DNA from: VMSU01 sp031400755 | Lineage (GTDB): Bacteria; Desulfobacterota; Desulfobulbia; Desulfobulbales; VMSU01 | Direction: 5' to 3' | DNA length: 54,666 nt | NCBI GenBank assembly: GCA_031400755.1 | Contig: JANNQL010000007.1 | Coordinates: forward strand, 1 to 54,666 | Shown here: positions 17,265 to 27,440 of the stretch, piece by piece | Layout: each line of letters starts with the position of its first letter | Position numbering within the stretch: the stretch's first letter is position 1 | The notes under the pieces: generated by a model | The model's input: only the letters and a program-made list of their open reading frames with translations | What the model was told of the DNA's origin: nothing | Database searches by the model: none | Translations under genes and position numbers: made by a program

Positions 17265-17420
17265 TCAAACCTTGTTAAAACAATCCTTTTCAGCCCCACA
17301 TTTCGGGCAGACCCAATCGTCTGGCAAATTCGTAAAGGCAATTCCTGGCTCGATGCCATGCTCCGAATCACCTTCGGACGGGTCGTACACATACCCGCAA
17401 GGGCACTCATACTTGTCCAT
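17265..17420 (-). CDS. Rubredoxin with shortened first iron loop
   Basis: A 51-aa protein, too short for many gene finders. It reads MDKYECPCGYVYDPSEGD at the start and LPDDWVCPKCGAEKDCF near the end, the classic rubredoxin frame that holds one iron by four cysteines and carries electrons in the cytoplasm. The second knuckle is the usual C-X2-C-G, but the first is C-X1-C-G (Cys6, Cys8), one residue short of the normal C-X2-C-G. The codons TGC CCT TGC GGG are unambiguous here. A G-rich site (GGGGAG) precedes ATG 17420. It is 27 bases after the desulforedoxin-like gene and probably cotranscribed with it. Confidence 0.88.
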   Translation of the reverse strand: MDKYECPCGYVYDPSEGDSEHGIEPGIAFTNLPDDWVCPKCGAEKDCFNKV

Positions 17421-17447
17421 TGTCGTCTCCCCCCATCCTTCTTTTTA

Positions 17448-17774
17448 TTAATCCATGCACTCCATGAGTTTGCCGCAGCAGAGCGGCACACATTCCCCGG
17501 CCTTGACATTCGAGTACTTGTTGCAGATCGCGCAGATGTAGGTGTTGTCATCCACTGCGGTCTGCTCCGATAAGACTGTCAGACCGCCAGTGCCTCCCTC
17601 GATGACAAAACTGAGCTGATTTTTCTTGGTTGGAATATACTCGCCAATCGGCGCCAAAATCTTGCTGTAACCAGCACAGTCGATAATCTTCCGCCACAAG
17701 ACCTCCATGCTGGCGGTTTCTGCCGCAGTCTCCGGTATAAAATCAACCACATTCTTATCAATGACAACCTTCAT
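17448..17774 (-). CDS. Protein with C-terminal desulforedoxin-like iron domain
   Basis: A 108-aa protein. The last 30 residues (YICAICNKYSN ... PLCCGKLMECM) have the CXXC plus CC spacing of desulforedoxin, which binds one iron with four cysteines in sulfate reducers and in desulfoferrodoxin. The first 75 residues (VIDKNVVDFIPE, WRKIIDCAGYSKILAPIG) match no family I know. AAGGAGGG lies 4 bases before ATG 17774. Followed by rubredoxin, it suggests a small electron-transfer or oxygen-defence unit. A palindrome GTTTACGGTAAAC lies 18 bases upstream of the start. Confidence 0.7.
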   Translation of the reverse strand: MKVVIDKNVVDFIPETAAETASMEVLWRKIIDCAGYSKILAPIGEYIPTKKNQLSFVIEGGTGGLTVLSEQTAVDDNTYICAICNKYSNVKAGECVPLCCGKLMECMD

Positions 17775-18114
17775 TTTACCCTCCTTTTAAAGTTTACGGT
17801 AAACATTCCTAATAGTGGGCCGCGTGGAAGCTTCTTGTCAAGAACAGAGGGAATCTCGGTCTCAACTGAAATGCTCGGCTCGGAAGGCCAACCTGATCGC
17901 GACTTGGGATCAGAAGGCAACATTCCCTCTCCAAGAGTATCTAAAGTGTGACAATTTTTGTTGATTAATTCAATCTATTATAAATATATAATCGGGAAAA
18001 AATGACAAAAGTCACTTCGGTAATTAATATTAATGCAATTGGAAATTGATAATCTCGACAAAAACCTCCAGCCAGACGATCAATAACATCAAGCTCTTCA
18101 ACCAAGAAGGCTCT
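17775..18114. promoter_or_regulatory. Divergent intergenic region with a 13-base palindrome
   Basis: This 340-base AT-rich gap separates the rubredoxin operon (minus) from the XXXCH gene (plus). GTTTACGGTAAAC (17792-17804) is a perfect inverted repeat just upstream of the desulforedoxin-like gene's ribosome site and could be an operator in its leader. No convincing gene or RNA is seen in the rest. Confidence 0.35.
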
Positions 18115-18657
18115 ATGGGCGAAAAAAAGATCACGATTAAAAAAACTCTAGATGCATGCCAGATCGCCGCTTTTCTCCGCCTGCTGGCCGCCGAATTGGA
18201 AGGAATTAATAACCCCGAGAGCAACGAGTTAGAAAATCAACTGCACGATTTTAACAAATTAAAAATAGGCCTGATCAGACAGGAAGGTGGGCAATTATCG
18301 CTGAGCCTCAAGGTGAGGAACCGCAGTCAGGAGACCACCGTCTCTACCGCTGAATTTACCGATACCGCCGAGCGAGACTACCGCCCCTTCAAACAACGCC
18401 TCAAATCCACCTTCGCCGAACTGACCAACTGCGCCAACCAGGCCGTGCTGCCGTCCTCTGAATTGCTTTCGCGCTTCATGGCAGAATCCCAACAACTCAT
18501 TTCCTTCCCAGGGTTTGGTGATCCCTACTATAATGACTACTGGCAGGCCTGCTTGACTATGGAACAGGCTGCAAAAAAAGGCCCCGCGCCTGCCTTTCAG
18601 GAAAAATTGGCAGCAGTTCACGCCATTAAGAAGGCCTGCCACCGGCGTTTCAAATGA
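18115..18657 (+). CDS. XXXCH-domain protein (GAK-system type)
   Basis: A 180-aa protein whose C-terminus reads AVHAIKKACHRRFK, i.e. a degenerate haem-like motif with only the last Cys-His kept (xxxCH). Together with the length and the helical C-terminal half (ELLSRFMAES, MEQAAKKG) this matches the XXXCH proteins of deltaproteobacterial GAK loci. ATG 18115 with GAAGG just upstream is preferred over an in-frame start at 18046. No signal peptide is seen. The usual GAK companions (ATP-grasp enzyme, CofD-like protein) are not in this window. Function is unknown. Confidence 0.6.
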   Translation: MGEKKITIKKTLDACQIAAFLRLLAAELEGINNPESNELENQLHDFNKLKIGLIRQEGGQLSLSLKVRNRSQETTVSTAEFTDTAERDYRPFKQRLKSTFAELTNCANQAVLPSSELLSRFMAESQQLISFPGFGDPYYNDYWQACLTMEQAAKKGPAPAFQEKLAAVHAIKKACHRRFK

Positions 18658-18751
18658 GATAGGCCAACTGGACTGGGCCTGATGCTTCGGACTCGGCCTG
18701 TGCAGTTGATTAGTTGATTATCTGATAAACATTTCCCCTCCTACCCTTACG

Positions 18752-19642
18752 ATGGGTGTGTCTATGGCATCAATCAGTATCAATTCCTTTATCGCCAACC
18801 AATCTCTGGGGCGTGCCGCTATCTCCGGCCCGGCCTCAGCCAGGAATCCCGCTCCATCTGCCGAGCCGGGGGCGGTCTTTACCCGAAATGAACCATGGCG
18901 AAATCAGGCTGATGGTTCGGCACGCTCTGGCTATACACGCAAGGACGCCATGGGGCAGCGCGCCAACAACCCACCGTCGAACAATGATCCGCAGTCAGGC
19001 CAACCCGCCGAAGCCGGTGCGATTACTCCGCCCAACCCCGACAATACAAAAAAACAGGTCCCCCTGGACTCTGTCAAAAAGCCAACCGGCGAATTCCTGA
19101 GCAAGTCGGAAATGGCCTTGCTCCGCGAGTTACAGAAGGCGGACCAGGCGGTAAAGGCCCATGAGATGGCCCACCTGGCGGCGGCTGGCGGCTATGCCAA
19201 GGGCGGGGCAACCTTTAGCTACCAACGGGGACCAGACGGACAAAATTACGCCGTCGGCGGCGAGGTGCAGGTCGACACCAGCAAAGAGGCAACCCCGGAA
19301 TCGACCATCCAAAAAATGCAGGTTGTCCGCCAGGCAGCCCTGGCTCCCATTGACCCTTCTCCTCAGGACCAGAGTGTTGCAGCTCACGCCACCCTGCAAA
19401 TCTCAGAAGCATTCAAGGAATTGCGTCTGGCCCAGTCTGTTCAGTCACCCGTCACTCCCCAGCCGGCGAGCAAGGACGACAAGGGCACAGCTCAAGGGAT
19501 ATATCAAGCAGTTGGCCAAAGTTTTGGCTTAGGGGCAGCCCCGGAAGGGCGCGCCAATCCAAAAAAAAGTTACGAGGCCTATATCAAGCCCTTCTCCCCA
19601 TCTGTCCGGCCCGACAATCAAGGTCTGGATCGAATAGCCTGA
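18752..19642 (+). CDS. SprA-related putative metalloprotease
   Basis: A 296-aa protein. The N-terminal about 115 residues are low-complexity, rich in Ala, Pro, Ser, Asn. The core (about 120-230) has a zinc-protease-like HEMAH motif in VKAHEMAHLAAAGGYAKGG, then FSYQRGPDGQNYAVGGEVQVDTS and ASVAAHATLQI-like helices, the signature of the SprA-related (CJM1_0395) family. These are predicted metal-dependent proteases of unknown substrate. ATG 18752 or ATG 18764 could be the start. The protein has no obvious signal peptide. It stands alone, with 94 bases before and about 230 after it. Confidence 0.78.
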   Translation: MGVSMASISINSFIANQSLGRAAISGPASARNPAPSAEPGAVFTRNEPWRNQADGSARSGYTRKDAMGQRANNPPSNNDPQSGQPAEAGAITPPNPDNTKKQVPLDSVKKPTGEFLSKSEMALLRELQKADQAVKAHEMAHLAAAGGYAKGGATFSYQRGPDGQNYAVGGEVQVDTSKEATPESTIQKMQVVRQAALAPIDPSPQDQSVAAHATLQISEAFKELRLAQSVQSPVTPQPASKDDKGTAQGIYQAVGQSFGLGAAPEGRANPKKSYEAYIKPFSPSVRPDNQGLDRIA

Positions 19643-19873
19643 ACCTGACCCCTCGCGCAATCCAGACACACCCCCCGGCAGTCTTGACTATCCCCTGAGG
19701 CTGTGCTAGATATAAGCCTCTTTGTCAGTGGTACACAGTGCTGAGATGATTTCATAGCAGTCTTTTTGCCTGGCTTCTCAGCCTCTGTGCTCCTCCCCCT
19801 TTCCTACTCCTCTTAAGCATGGAGTCCTGATCGCCGATCCTTTTCCCCGGCTGATCGGTTTTCCATTTTGGTG

Positions 19874-21184
19874 ATGGCAATGCGTACAGATATCGTTCAT
19901 AGTGGGGCCGGCGAATTGACTTATGAGATTCGCAATATTGTCACAGTCGGCGAAAAATTACAAAAACTCGGCATCCGCACCTTTTGGGAAAACATTGGCG
20001 ACCCCATTGCCAAGGGTGAAAAGATCCCCCAATGGATGAAGGATATTGTGATTGATTTGGCCCAAGAGGATGCCACCTATGGCTATTCACCCACCCGTGG
20101 CATCCTGGCCACCCGCGAGTTTATCGCCGAGCGCACCAATCAGCGTGGCGGCGCTCAGATCACCCCGGACGACATCCTGTTTTTCAACGGACTGGGGGAT
20201 GCGATCAGCAAGATCTACGGTTTCCTGCGTCCCACCGCCCGCGTGGTGATGCCGACCCCAAGCTACACCACCCACTCCTCGGCAGAGGCGGCCCATGCCG
20301 GCGACCGGCCGGTGACCTACCTCCTCGACCCTAATAATCAGTGGTATCCTGATCTGGACGACCTGGAAAAACGGATCAAATACAATCCCGCTGTGGCCGC
20401 CATCTTGATTATCAACCCGGACAACCCAACCGGCGCGGTCTATTCCGAGTCCATCCTCGGCGGCATCATCCGCTTGGCCAAGAAGTACAATCTCTTTGTG
20501 ATCTGCGACGAGGTCTATCTCAACATTGTCTATAACGGCTATAAGACCCTGCCCATTTCTGACCTGGTTGGTGACGTACCGGCCATCGCCATGCGCGGTT
20601 TGTCTAAGGAGATGCCCTGGCCCGGCGGCCGTTGCGGCTGGATCGAGGTCTATAACGGCCACCGCGACCCGATGTTTGAAAAGTACGTCCAATCCATCTT
20701 GAATGCCAAGATGCTGGAGGTCTGTTCAACCACCTTGCCGCAGGCGGTTTTGCCTCGACTGGTCTCACACCCGCAGTACGGCTCCTACCTGCAAGAACGG
20801 ATCGACCGCTACGAGAAGTATTCCAATATCGCTTACGACTGCCTGAAGGACATTGACGGCATTTTAGTCAACCGGACCAATGGCGCTTTCTATATGAGCG
20901 TGGTCTTTGCCGAGGGCCGCTTGAACAAGACCCAGACCCTGCCGATCACCAGCCCCGAGGTGCAGAAACAGGTAGAACTCCTGGTGGGCCCGGAGGGGGT
21001 CTCTCTCGACAAACGCTTTGTCTACTATATGTTGGGTGCAACCGGGGTCTGCACGGTACCGCTCAGCTCATTTGCCACCGAATTGCAGGGCTTGCGGGTG
21101 ACGCTGCTGGAAAGGGACGAGACCGTCTTCCGGCAAATTTTTACGACCATTGCCGATTCGATCAGGCAGTATCTGGCTTCGTAG
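19874..21184 (+). CDS. PLP-dependent class I/II aminotransferase
   Basis: A 436-aa cytoplasmic aminotransferase. Visible landmarks: GYSPTRGILATREFIAER near the N-terminus, NPDNPTGAVY for cofactor and substrate contacts, CDEVYLNIVYNG holding the pyridine-binding Asp, and GLSKEMPWPGGRCGW with the Schiff-base lysine. The C-terminal domain has NGAFYMSVVF. Substrate cannot be told from motifs; the closest general resemblance is to alanine or aspartate-type enzymes of the AspC/AlaA group. Start options are ATG 19874 and ATG 19880; neither has a clear ribosome site. No operon partner is evident. Confidence 0.85.
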   Translation: MAMRTDIVHSGAGELTYEIRNIVTVGEKLQKLGIRTFWENIGDPIAKGEKIPQWMKDIVIDLAQEDATYGYSPTRGILATREFIAERTNQRGGAQITPDDILFFNGLGDAISKIYGFLRPTARVVMPTPSYTTHSSAEAAHAGDRPVTYLLDPNNQWYPDLDDLEKRIKYNPAVAAILIINPDNPTGAVYSESILGGIIRLAKKYNLFVICDEVYLNIVYNGYKTLPISDLVGDVPAIAMRGLSKEMPWPGGRCGWIEVYNGHRDPMFEKYVQSILNAKMLEVCSTTLPQAVLPRLVSHPQYGSYLQERIDRYEKYSNIAYDCLKDIDGILVNRTNGAFYMSVVFAEGRLNKTQTLPITSPEVQKQVELLVGPEGVSLDKRFVYYMLGATGVCTVPLSSFATELQGLRVTLLERDETVFRQIFTTIADSIRQYLAS

Positions 21185-21311
21185 AGAAAAACCGAACCAT
21201 GGCAGTGCGGCTCCTCGCTGCACTTATTGTTGTCTCGGCTTTGCACACTTGCCCTTGTACCCCTTGCGGGGTGTTCGCGTTACCATCTTGATTGGGAAAT
21301 GGGATAAGCAC

Positions 21312-21977
21312 ATGGTGCGAAACGTGACACAGTACCAAGCAACGTTAGTCTGCTGGGCCGCGATAGTCATCCTTTGGGTCTTTGCTAAATTGCTGGTTTG
21401 TCCCGGCACACCGGCAATAACCGAAAACCTCGACAGACAGATTCTGACTTGGTTCGCCACGATTCACAACCCCTCCCTTGACCGATTGTTCTTGTCCGTC
21501 ACTTGGGCCGGCTCCAGTTCTCTTCTGCTGCCGCTGACCGTTGTCTTGACGATAAAGTTGCTCGCCGGCAAGCAGGCCCGTGAAGCCCTCTTTTTAGTCT
21601 CCGCCTCCGTTGGCGCCGGCCTGCTGGTCAATCTTGGCAAGCACCTTATTGCTCGTCCGCGGCCAGACCTGTTCCCGGCACTAATCGATATACCGAGCGG
21701 TCATTCATTCCCCTCCGGCCACGCCGCCCAAATCACCGCTTTTGTGCTGGCCAGCCTTTGGCTGCTGAAAAGATCGATGGCCGGCCCTTGGTTCTCCTCC
21801 ACCGCTACCGCCGGCGGAGGACTCATCGTCTTGGTCTGCCTCTCCCGTCTTTATCTACAGGTCCATTACCCATCCGATGTCTTGGCAGGTGGACTAACGG
21901 CAACATTCTGGGTCATCGGCCTGGCAAACTTGATTTTGCCCTCATCCCGCCCCAACAGCGCCATCCCAAATCCATGA
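21312..21977 (+). CDS. PAP2-family membrane lipid phosphatase
   Basis: A 221-aa integral membrane protein with about six hydrophobic segments and the three PAP2 motifs: KHLIARPRP, PSGHSFPSGHAA, and SRLYLQVHYPSDV (catalytic Ser-Gly-His and Arg-x-x-x-x-x-His-x-x-x-Asp). Such enzymes dephosphorylate undecaprenyl pyrophosphate or phosphatidyl phosphates at the outer face of the inner membrane. ATG 21312 is the first good start; an upstream in-frame extension from 21150 overlaps the aminotransferase and is not supported. The stop overlaps the DgkA start by ATGA, so the pair is coupled. Confidence 0.88.
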   Translation: MVRNVTQYQATLVCWAAIVILWVFAKLLVCPGTPAITENLDRQILTWFATIHNPSLDRLFLSVTWAGSSSLLLPLTVVLTIKLLAGKQAREALFLVSASVGAGLLVNLGKHLIARPRPDLFPALIDIPSGHSFPSGHAAQITAFVLASLWLLKRSMAGPWFSSTATAGGGLIVLVCLSRLYLQVHYPSDVLAGGLTATFWVIGLANLILPSSRPNSAIPNP

Positions 21978-22372
21978 GAAACAAATTCCTCGGCACCGGC
22001 GACCCCGGCTACCACCCGCTCCGAAAATTTCTGGTAGTCATCTCAGGTCTGCGCTACGCGGTCTTGCATGACTTCAGCGTTGCCTACAAGATGATTTTTT
22101 CTGTCATCATTCTCACTGTGGCCTTTGCCCTGCGCGAATGGATCAATTTCCTGCTGATCCTCCTGGCAACTGGGTTAGTGCTGATCACTGAGATCGTCAA
22201 TAGTGCGATTGAGGCCATGTGCGACTTCCTTGAAGAACAACACAACGAGAAGATTAAGGTAATCAAAGACGTTGCCGCTGCTGCCGTAGGCATCAGTATC
22301 CTCGTCTGGATCATTGTCTGCGCCGTCGAGTTGCATGAAATGTGGTCGAAGTTTAAAGCAGACGGAGTCTAA
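21974..22372 (+). CDS. dgkA: DgkA-type diacylglycerol / undecaprenol kinase
   Basis: A 132-aa membrane kinase with three transmembrane helices and the DAGK signature EIVNSAIEAMCDF. An N-terminal amphipathic part (RKFLVVISGLRYAVLHDFS) fits the family. The enzyme phosphorylates diacylglycerol or undecaprenol with ATP. Its coupling to a PAP2 phosphatase (4-base overlap) joins a lipid kinase and a lipid phosphatase, a plausible undecaprenyl phosphate recycling or salvage pair. Confidence 0.87.
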   Translation: MRNKFLGTGDPGYHPLRKFLVVISGLRYAVLHDFSVAYKMIFSVIILTVAFALREWINFLLILLATGLVLITEIVNSAIEAMCDFLEEQHNEKIKVIKDVAAAAVGISILVWIIVCAVELHEMWSKFKADGV

Positions 22373-22437
22373 AAAGAGAGAGGCCTTTGGTGTTTTTCGG
22401 CATGATAAAAATGCTCTTTATTTTTCCAGTACTTTCC

Positions 22438-22466
22438 TTGACAACCCCTTGCTCTATACTTACTAT
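22438..22466 (+). promoter_or_regulatory. Predicted promoter of grpE-dnaK
   Basis: TTGACA (22438-22443) and TACTAT (22461-22466) are spaced by 17 bases. It is about 110 bases before the grpE start. I see no CIRCE element (TTAGCACTC inverted repeat) and no clear sigma32 box, so the usual HrcA or RpoH control is not supported here. Confidence 0.5.
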
Positions 22467-22575
22467 TGCTGACTATTACGGGACATGATCTTCAAGGAAG
22501 CCTTGTCAGTATTGGTGCCCAGGCAACGGCCATGGGTATGGCGCGTCGTGGAATTAATGTTCATTGGAGGACTTG

Positions 22576-23154
22576 GTGGTAAGGTACAAAGAGAAAACGG
22601 CAAAAGGCGAGGAGTCCTATACGGAAGCGCCGGCGGCTAATACAATCAAGTCTGAAGAGGCAGTGCCTGCTGCGTCCGGAACCGACAATGAGGTCGCGCA
22701 GGTCATCGCCGGTCTTGAAACCGAAAAAAACGACCTGCAGGACAAACTGTTAAGGCTGGCCGCTGATTTTGAAAATTATAAAAAGCGGATGATCCGTGAT
22801 CGGGAGACGGCCTCTAAATACGCCGAAGAGGGACTACTAAAAGAGTTGTTGCCGAGCCTTGACAACCTGGAAAGGGCCTTGGCCCACCATCATTCAAGCA
22901 ACGAAATAAACGCCATGCGCGAAGGCGTTGATTTGACCCTGAAGGCCCTGCTGTTCGCCACTGCCAAGTTTGGCCTGACAGCCATCGAGAGCATAGGCCA
23001 ACCTTTTGACCCGAACCTGCATGAAGCGTTGGCCATGGAGGAAAGTGCTGAAGTCCCACCACAATCCGTCCTCCGAGAGTTTGAGAAGGGTTACTATTAT
23101 AAAGATCGTCTACTGCGCGCCGCAAAAGTTGTAGTGGCCAAGGCCTGCGAATAA
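22576..23154 (+). CDS. grpE: Nucleotide exchange factor GrpE
   Basis: A 192-aa chaperone cofactor that speeds ADP release from DnaK. After a variable acidic N-terminus and a long helix (about 50-80) comes the family core LRLAADFENYKKRMIRDRE, LLKELLPSLDNLERAL, FGLTAIESIGQPFDPNLHEAL and the end PQSVLREFEKGYYYKDRLLRAAKVVVAK. GTG 22576 is the likely start, with GGAGGA 5 bases upstream; a TTG at 22564 would sit inside that ribosome site. dnaK follows after 80 bases on the same strand. Confidence 0.92.
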   Translation: MVRYKEKTAKGEESYTEAPAANTIKSEEAVPAASGTDNEVAQVIAGLETEKNDLQDKLLRLAADFENYKKRMIRDRETASKYAEEGLLKELLPSLDNLERALAHHHSSNEINAMREGVDLTLKALLFATAKFGLTAIESIGQPFDPNLHEALAMEESAEVPPQSVLREFEKGYYYKDRLLRAAKVVVAKACE

Positions 23155-23234
23155 GTACGGACTTGGCGGAAGAAGACTGTTAACTAACAATATTAATATG
23201 ATTCATATTTTACGTTTCTAATAAGGAGAAATTT

Positions 23235-25136
<1,902 letters not shown>

Positions 25137-25160
25137 GCACGATTTTTTAATTTGAACAGG

Positions 25161-25199
25161 ATGGGGGGACGTGAGAAATTGCGTTCCCCCATTTTTTTT
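25161..25199 (+). terminator. Rho-independent terminator after dnaK
   Basis: ATGGGGGGACG (25161-25171) pairs with CGTTCCCCCAT (25181-25191) with one G-T pair, followed by eight T. Confidence 0.88.
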
Positions 25200-25255
25200 G
25201 GTAGAAAGGCGGATTGTAAATAATCCCAAGGAAAATCGAACAAGAGGCACTACCT

Positions 25256-26221
25256 ATGAAAACCCTTTCCGGCATCCAGCCCTCAGGGCAGCTCCACATC
25301 GGCAACTACTTCGGCATGATGCTTCCCATGATCAAGACCATGGACCAGGGGGAACTCTACGCCTTTATCGTCAACCTGCACGCCATGACCTCAGTGCAAA
25401 ATCCAGAGCGCCTGGCCCAGGACACCATGAACGCCGCCCTCGACTTCATGGCCCTGGGGCTCGATCCGGAGCGTTGCATCTTTTGGGTGCAGTCCGATGT
25501 GCCAGAGGTGACCGAACTGACCTGGATCCTCTCCACCCTCACCCCCATGGGCTTGCTGGAGCGCTGTCATTCCTTCAAGGACAAAGTCGCCAAAGGCATT
25601 GCCGCCAGCCACGGCCTTTTCTCCTATCCAGTGCTGATGGCGGCCGACATCCTGCTCTATCAGGCAGACCGGGTGCCGGTCGGCAAGGACCAGAAACAGC
25701 ATATCGAGGTGGCCCGCGACATAGCCATTAAATTCAACAACACCTTTGGCGAGACCTTTGTGCTGCCGGAGCCGGTGATCGACACCAACGTCGCCACCGT
25801 CCCTGGCCTCGATGGCCAGAAGATGTCGAAATCCTACGGCAACACCATAAACATCTTTCAGTCCGCCAAAGATCTTAAGAAATCGGTAATGGCCATCCAA
25901 ACCGATTGCACCCCGGTGGAAGAGCCCAAAGACCATGAGAAGTGTAACCTGTTCAATATCTTCAAGCTGTTTGCCCCGGCTGATCGTCTGGCCGAGGTTA
26001 GGGACCTCTATTTAAACGGCGGCGCCGCCTATGGCCGAATCAAACTGGAACTCGTTGATCTGCTCTGGGAGTTTTTCGGAGAGGCCAGGGAACGGCGGGA
26101 GATGTTGGCCAAGGACCCAGGACAGGTGAAGGCCATCCTGGCCCAGGGGGCCGTCAAGGCCAGGGCCAAGGCCGCGAAGACCCTTGACTTGGTGCGGGAG
26201 CGGGTCGGACTGCGTTATTAA
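25256..26221 (+). CDS. trpS: Tryptophanyl-tRNA synthetase
   Basis: A 321-aa class I synthetase charging tRNA-Trp. Landmarks: GIQPSGQLHIGNYFG with the HIGN motif near the start, the TrpRS-type YPVLMAADILLYQ and VPVGKDQKQHIE, and GQKMSKSYGN with the KMSKS loop (about 190). The C-terminus ends ALDLVRERVGL-like as in the family. Length is normal (320-350). The start ATG 25256 has AAGAGGCA just upstream. Confidence 0.95.
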   Translation: MKTLSGIQPSGQLHIGNYFGMMLPMIKTMDQGELYAFIVNLHAMTSVQNPERLAQDTMNAALDFMALGLDPERCIFWVQSDVPEVTELTWILSTLTPMGLLERCHSFKDKVAKGIAASHGLFSYPVLMAADILLYQADRVPVGKDQKQHIEVARDIAIKFNNTFGETFVLPEPVIDTNVATVPGLDGQKMSKSYGNTINIFQSAKDLKKSVMAIQTDCTPVEEPKDHEKCNLFNIFKLFAPADRLAEVRDLYLNGGAAYGRIKLELVDLLWEFFGEARERREMLAKDPGQVKAILAQGAVKARAKAAKTLDLVRERVGLRY

Positions 26222-26297
26222 TCAGCGAGACTGTGGGATGGGTTCTTGGTGCAGGGGTTATTTATTCCAAATCGCATTCAAAGAGATAATCCGGCAA

Positions 26298-26427
26298 GCA
26301 TTCGAGCCGAGACCGCGAAGGCAAACGAGCAGCGACGAGACCGTACTCTATTACGTCGAGGAGTTGCTCAGTGTAGCCGATTCAGTTCAATACCCCCTTG
26401 AGGGGTACAAAGGTACGGCTTGAATGC
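26298..26427. repeat. Inverted-repeat element B (about 130 bp)
   Basis: GCATTCGAGCCG (26298-26309) and CGGCTTGAATGC (26416-26427) are inverted termini with one mismatch. The interior holds no gene; a smaller inverted repeat (TACCCC...GGGGTA, 26391-26407) lies near the right end. It sits between trpS and the convergent hypothetical gene. It looks like a miniature non-coding element. No second full copy was found in the window. Confidence 0.5.
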
Positions 26428-26435
26428 GAACTGGA

Positions 26436-26789
26436 TTAATGCGGCAGCGGTTGACTGCCCAGCACCTTGATTTCGATCTCGCGTTTGACTGTTTCATCGA
26501 GATCATCGGTGGCCCAGTCGATGAATGATTCGGTGACTCGCTGGAAGGCGCCGTTGTCCTCCTTGCACTTGGCGCAAACCGATTCCGCCCCGTCCCGGTA
26601 GACGATGACCTTGCTGGCCGGCTCGCCGTTCTTGTCAACCGCTGCCATCTTACGGCAGCCGCACTCCAGGCGGATGACCGCCACGCCAATGGCATCCGGG
26701 CTGCCCTCCATGATGCCGGCAATCATCGCTTGTTCTGATTTGAGGGCCTTGCTCTTGCTGTCCAACGGCTTGGTTATTTGTTTTTTCAT
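26436..26789 (-). CDS. Hypothetical zinc-ribbon-like protein
   Basis: A 117-aa soluble protein of no family I recognise. It has CGC (LECGCRKM) and CAKC (VCAKCKED) about 30 residues apart, a four-cysteine pattern that could bind zinc. The N-terminus is lysine-rich, the C-terminus acidic. A GAGGAA site lies 7 bases before ATG 26789. It is flanked by two repeat elements (26298-26427 and 26840-26993). Confidence 0.6.
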   Translation of the reverse strand: MKKQITKPLDSKSKALKSEQAMIAGIMEGSPDAIGVAVIRLECGCRKMAAVDKNGEPASKVIVYRDGAESVCAKCKEDNGAFQRVTESFIDWATDDLDETVKREIEIKVLGSQPLPH

Positions 26790-26839
26790 GCATCATTCCT
26801 CGATAGAAAATCGGTTCTCTTCACTGTTTGTCTCAGTGC

Positions 26840-26993
26840 TGATAGACTCGCAAAAAAAGTCGAAAGATGGCTAAGCAAAAGGGCCGATATACAAGGCGCG
26901 GGGTGTTTTTGTGAGTGAGGCCATACATTTGGTATGCCGAACGAACAAAAATGCCACGCACCGCAGTAGATCGGACTTTTTGCGACGCCATCA
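26840..26993 (-). repeat. Inverted-repeat element A, copy 2 (about 154 bp)
   Basis: The reverse complement of this stretch aligns end to end with 14965-15110. Its termini TGATAGACTCGCAAAAAAAGTC and, inverted, TGATGGCGTCGCAAAAAGTCC are about 21-bp imperfect inverted repeats. It encodes nothing. The same left terminus occurs alone at 4755-4771. Confidence 0.78.
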
Positions 26994-27226
26994 ATGTTAG
27001 TAAGCGATAACGAGTAAGATGGCCAGTATTTTCTCTTGATCAAGAGGCCCATTAAACACTTTTCCAGCCATGAAAAACGTCGGCCCCATGGTCTGCTGAA
27101 CAACAAGTTTTTGTTGACAAAAAAAAGGCCTTGCATTAATGGTCATAAAACTTATTTTACAGTTTTAGAGCAGTGGGGAAATCCTGCTGAGCCAGTTATT
27201 CACTTAATATTTATGGAGGAGTTGTC

Positions 27227-27412
27227 ATGTGGAATGTTGTGGTTGATAAAGACAAATGCACCGGCGATGAAGAATGCGTAAACGCTTGTCCCGCTCAAGT
27301 CCTTGAGATGGTCGATGGCAAGGCAGAACCTGTCAATATTGATGAGTGTCTTGGTTGTGAGACCTGTGTTGAAACCTGTCCAGCAGGCGCCATCACCGTA
27401 AGCGAGGCCTAA
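27227..27412 (+). CDS. Ferredoxin, 2[4Fe-4S]-like, with Asp in place of one ligand
   Basis: A 61-aa electron carrier. The second cluster motif is complete (CLGCETCVETCPAG). In the first (CTGDEECVNACPAQ) the second cysteine of CX2CX2CX3C is replaced by Asp, the pattern known from Pyrococcus furiosus and Desulfovibrio africanus ferredoxins, where the cluster is Asp-ligated or converts between 3Fe and 4Fe forms. A strong GGAGGAG site lies upstream of ATG 27227. The gene is followed by a terminator, so it is monocistronic. Confidence 0.9.
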   Translation: MWNVVVDKDKCTGDEECVNACPAQVLEMVDGKAEPVNIDECLGCETCVETCPAGAITVSEA

Positions 27413-27440
27413 TTCTCATCTGTAATAGGGTATTGGCATA

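Noticed and set aside
17225..17551. 108-aa minus-strand open frame over the rubredoxin gene
   Set aside because: It is in another frame, runs through the terminator and lacks any family feature, while the rubredoxin frame is clear.
22440..22575. CIRCE or sigma32 control of grpE-dnaK
   Set aside because: No TTAGCACTC inverted repeat and no good CTTGAA / CCCCAT pair was found.
27036..27281. 81-aa plus-strand open frame before ferredoxin
   Set aside because: It crosses the ferredoxin start in another frame and shows no coding features.
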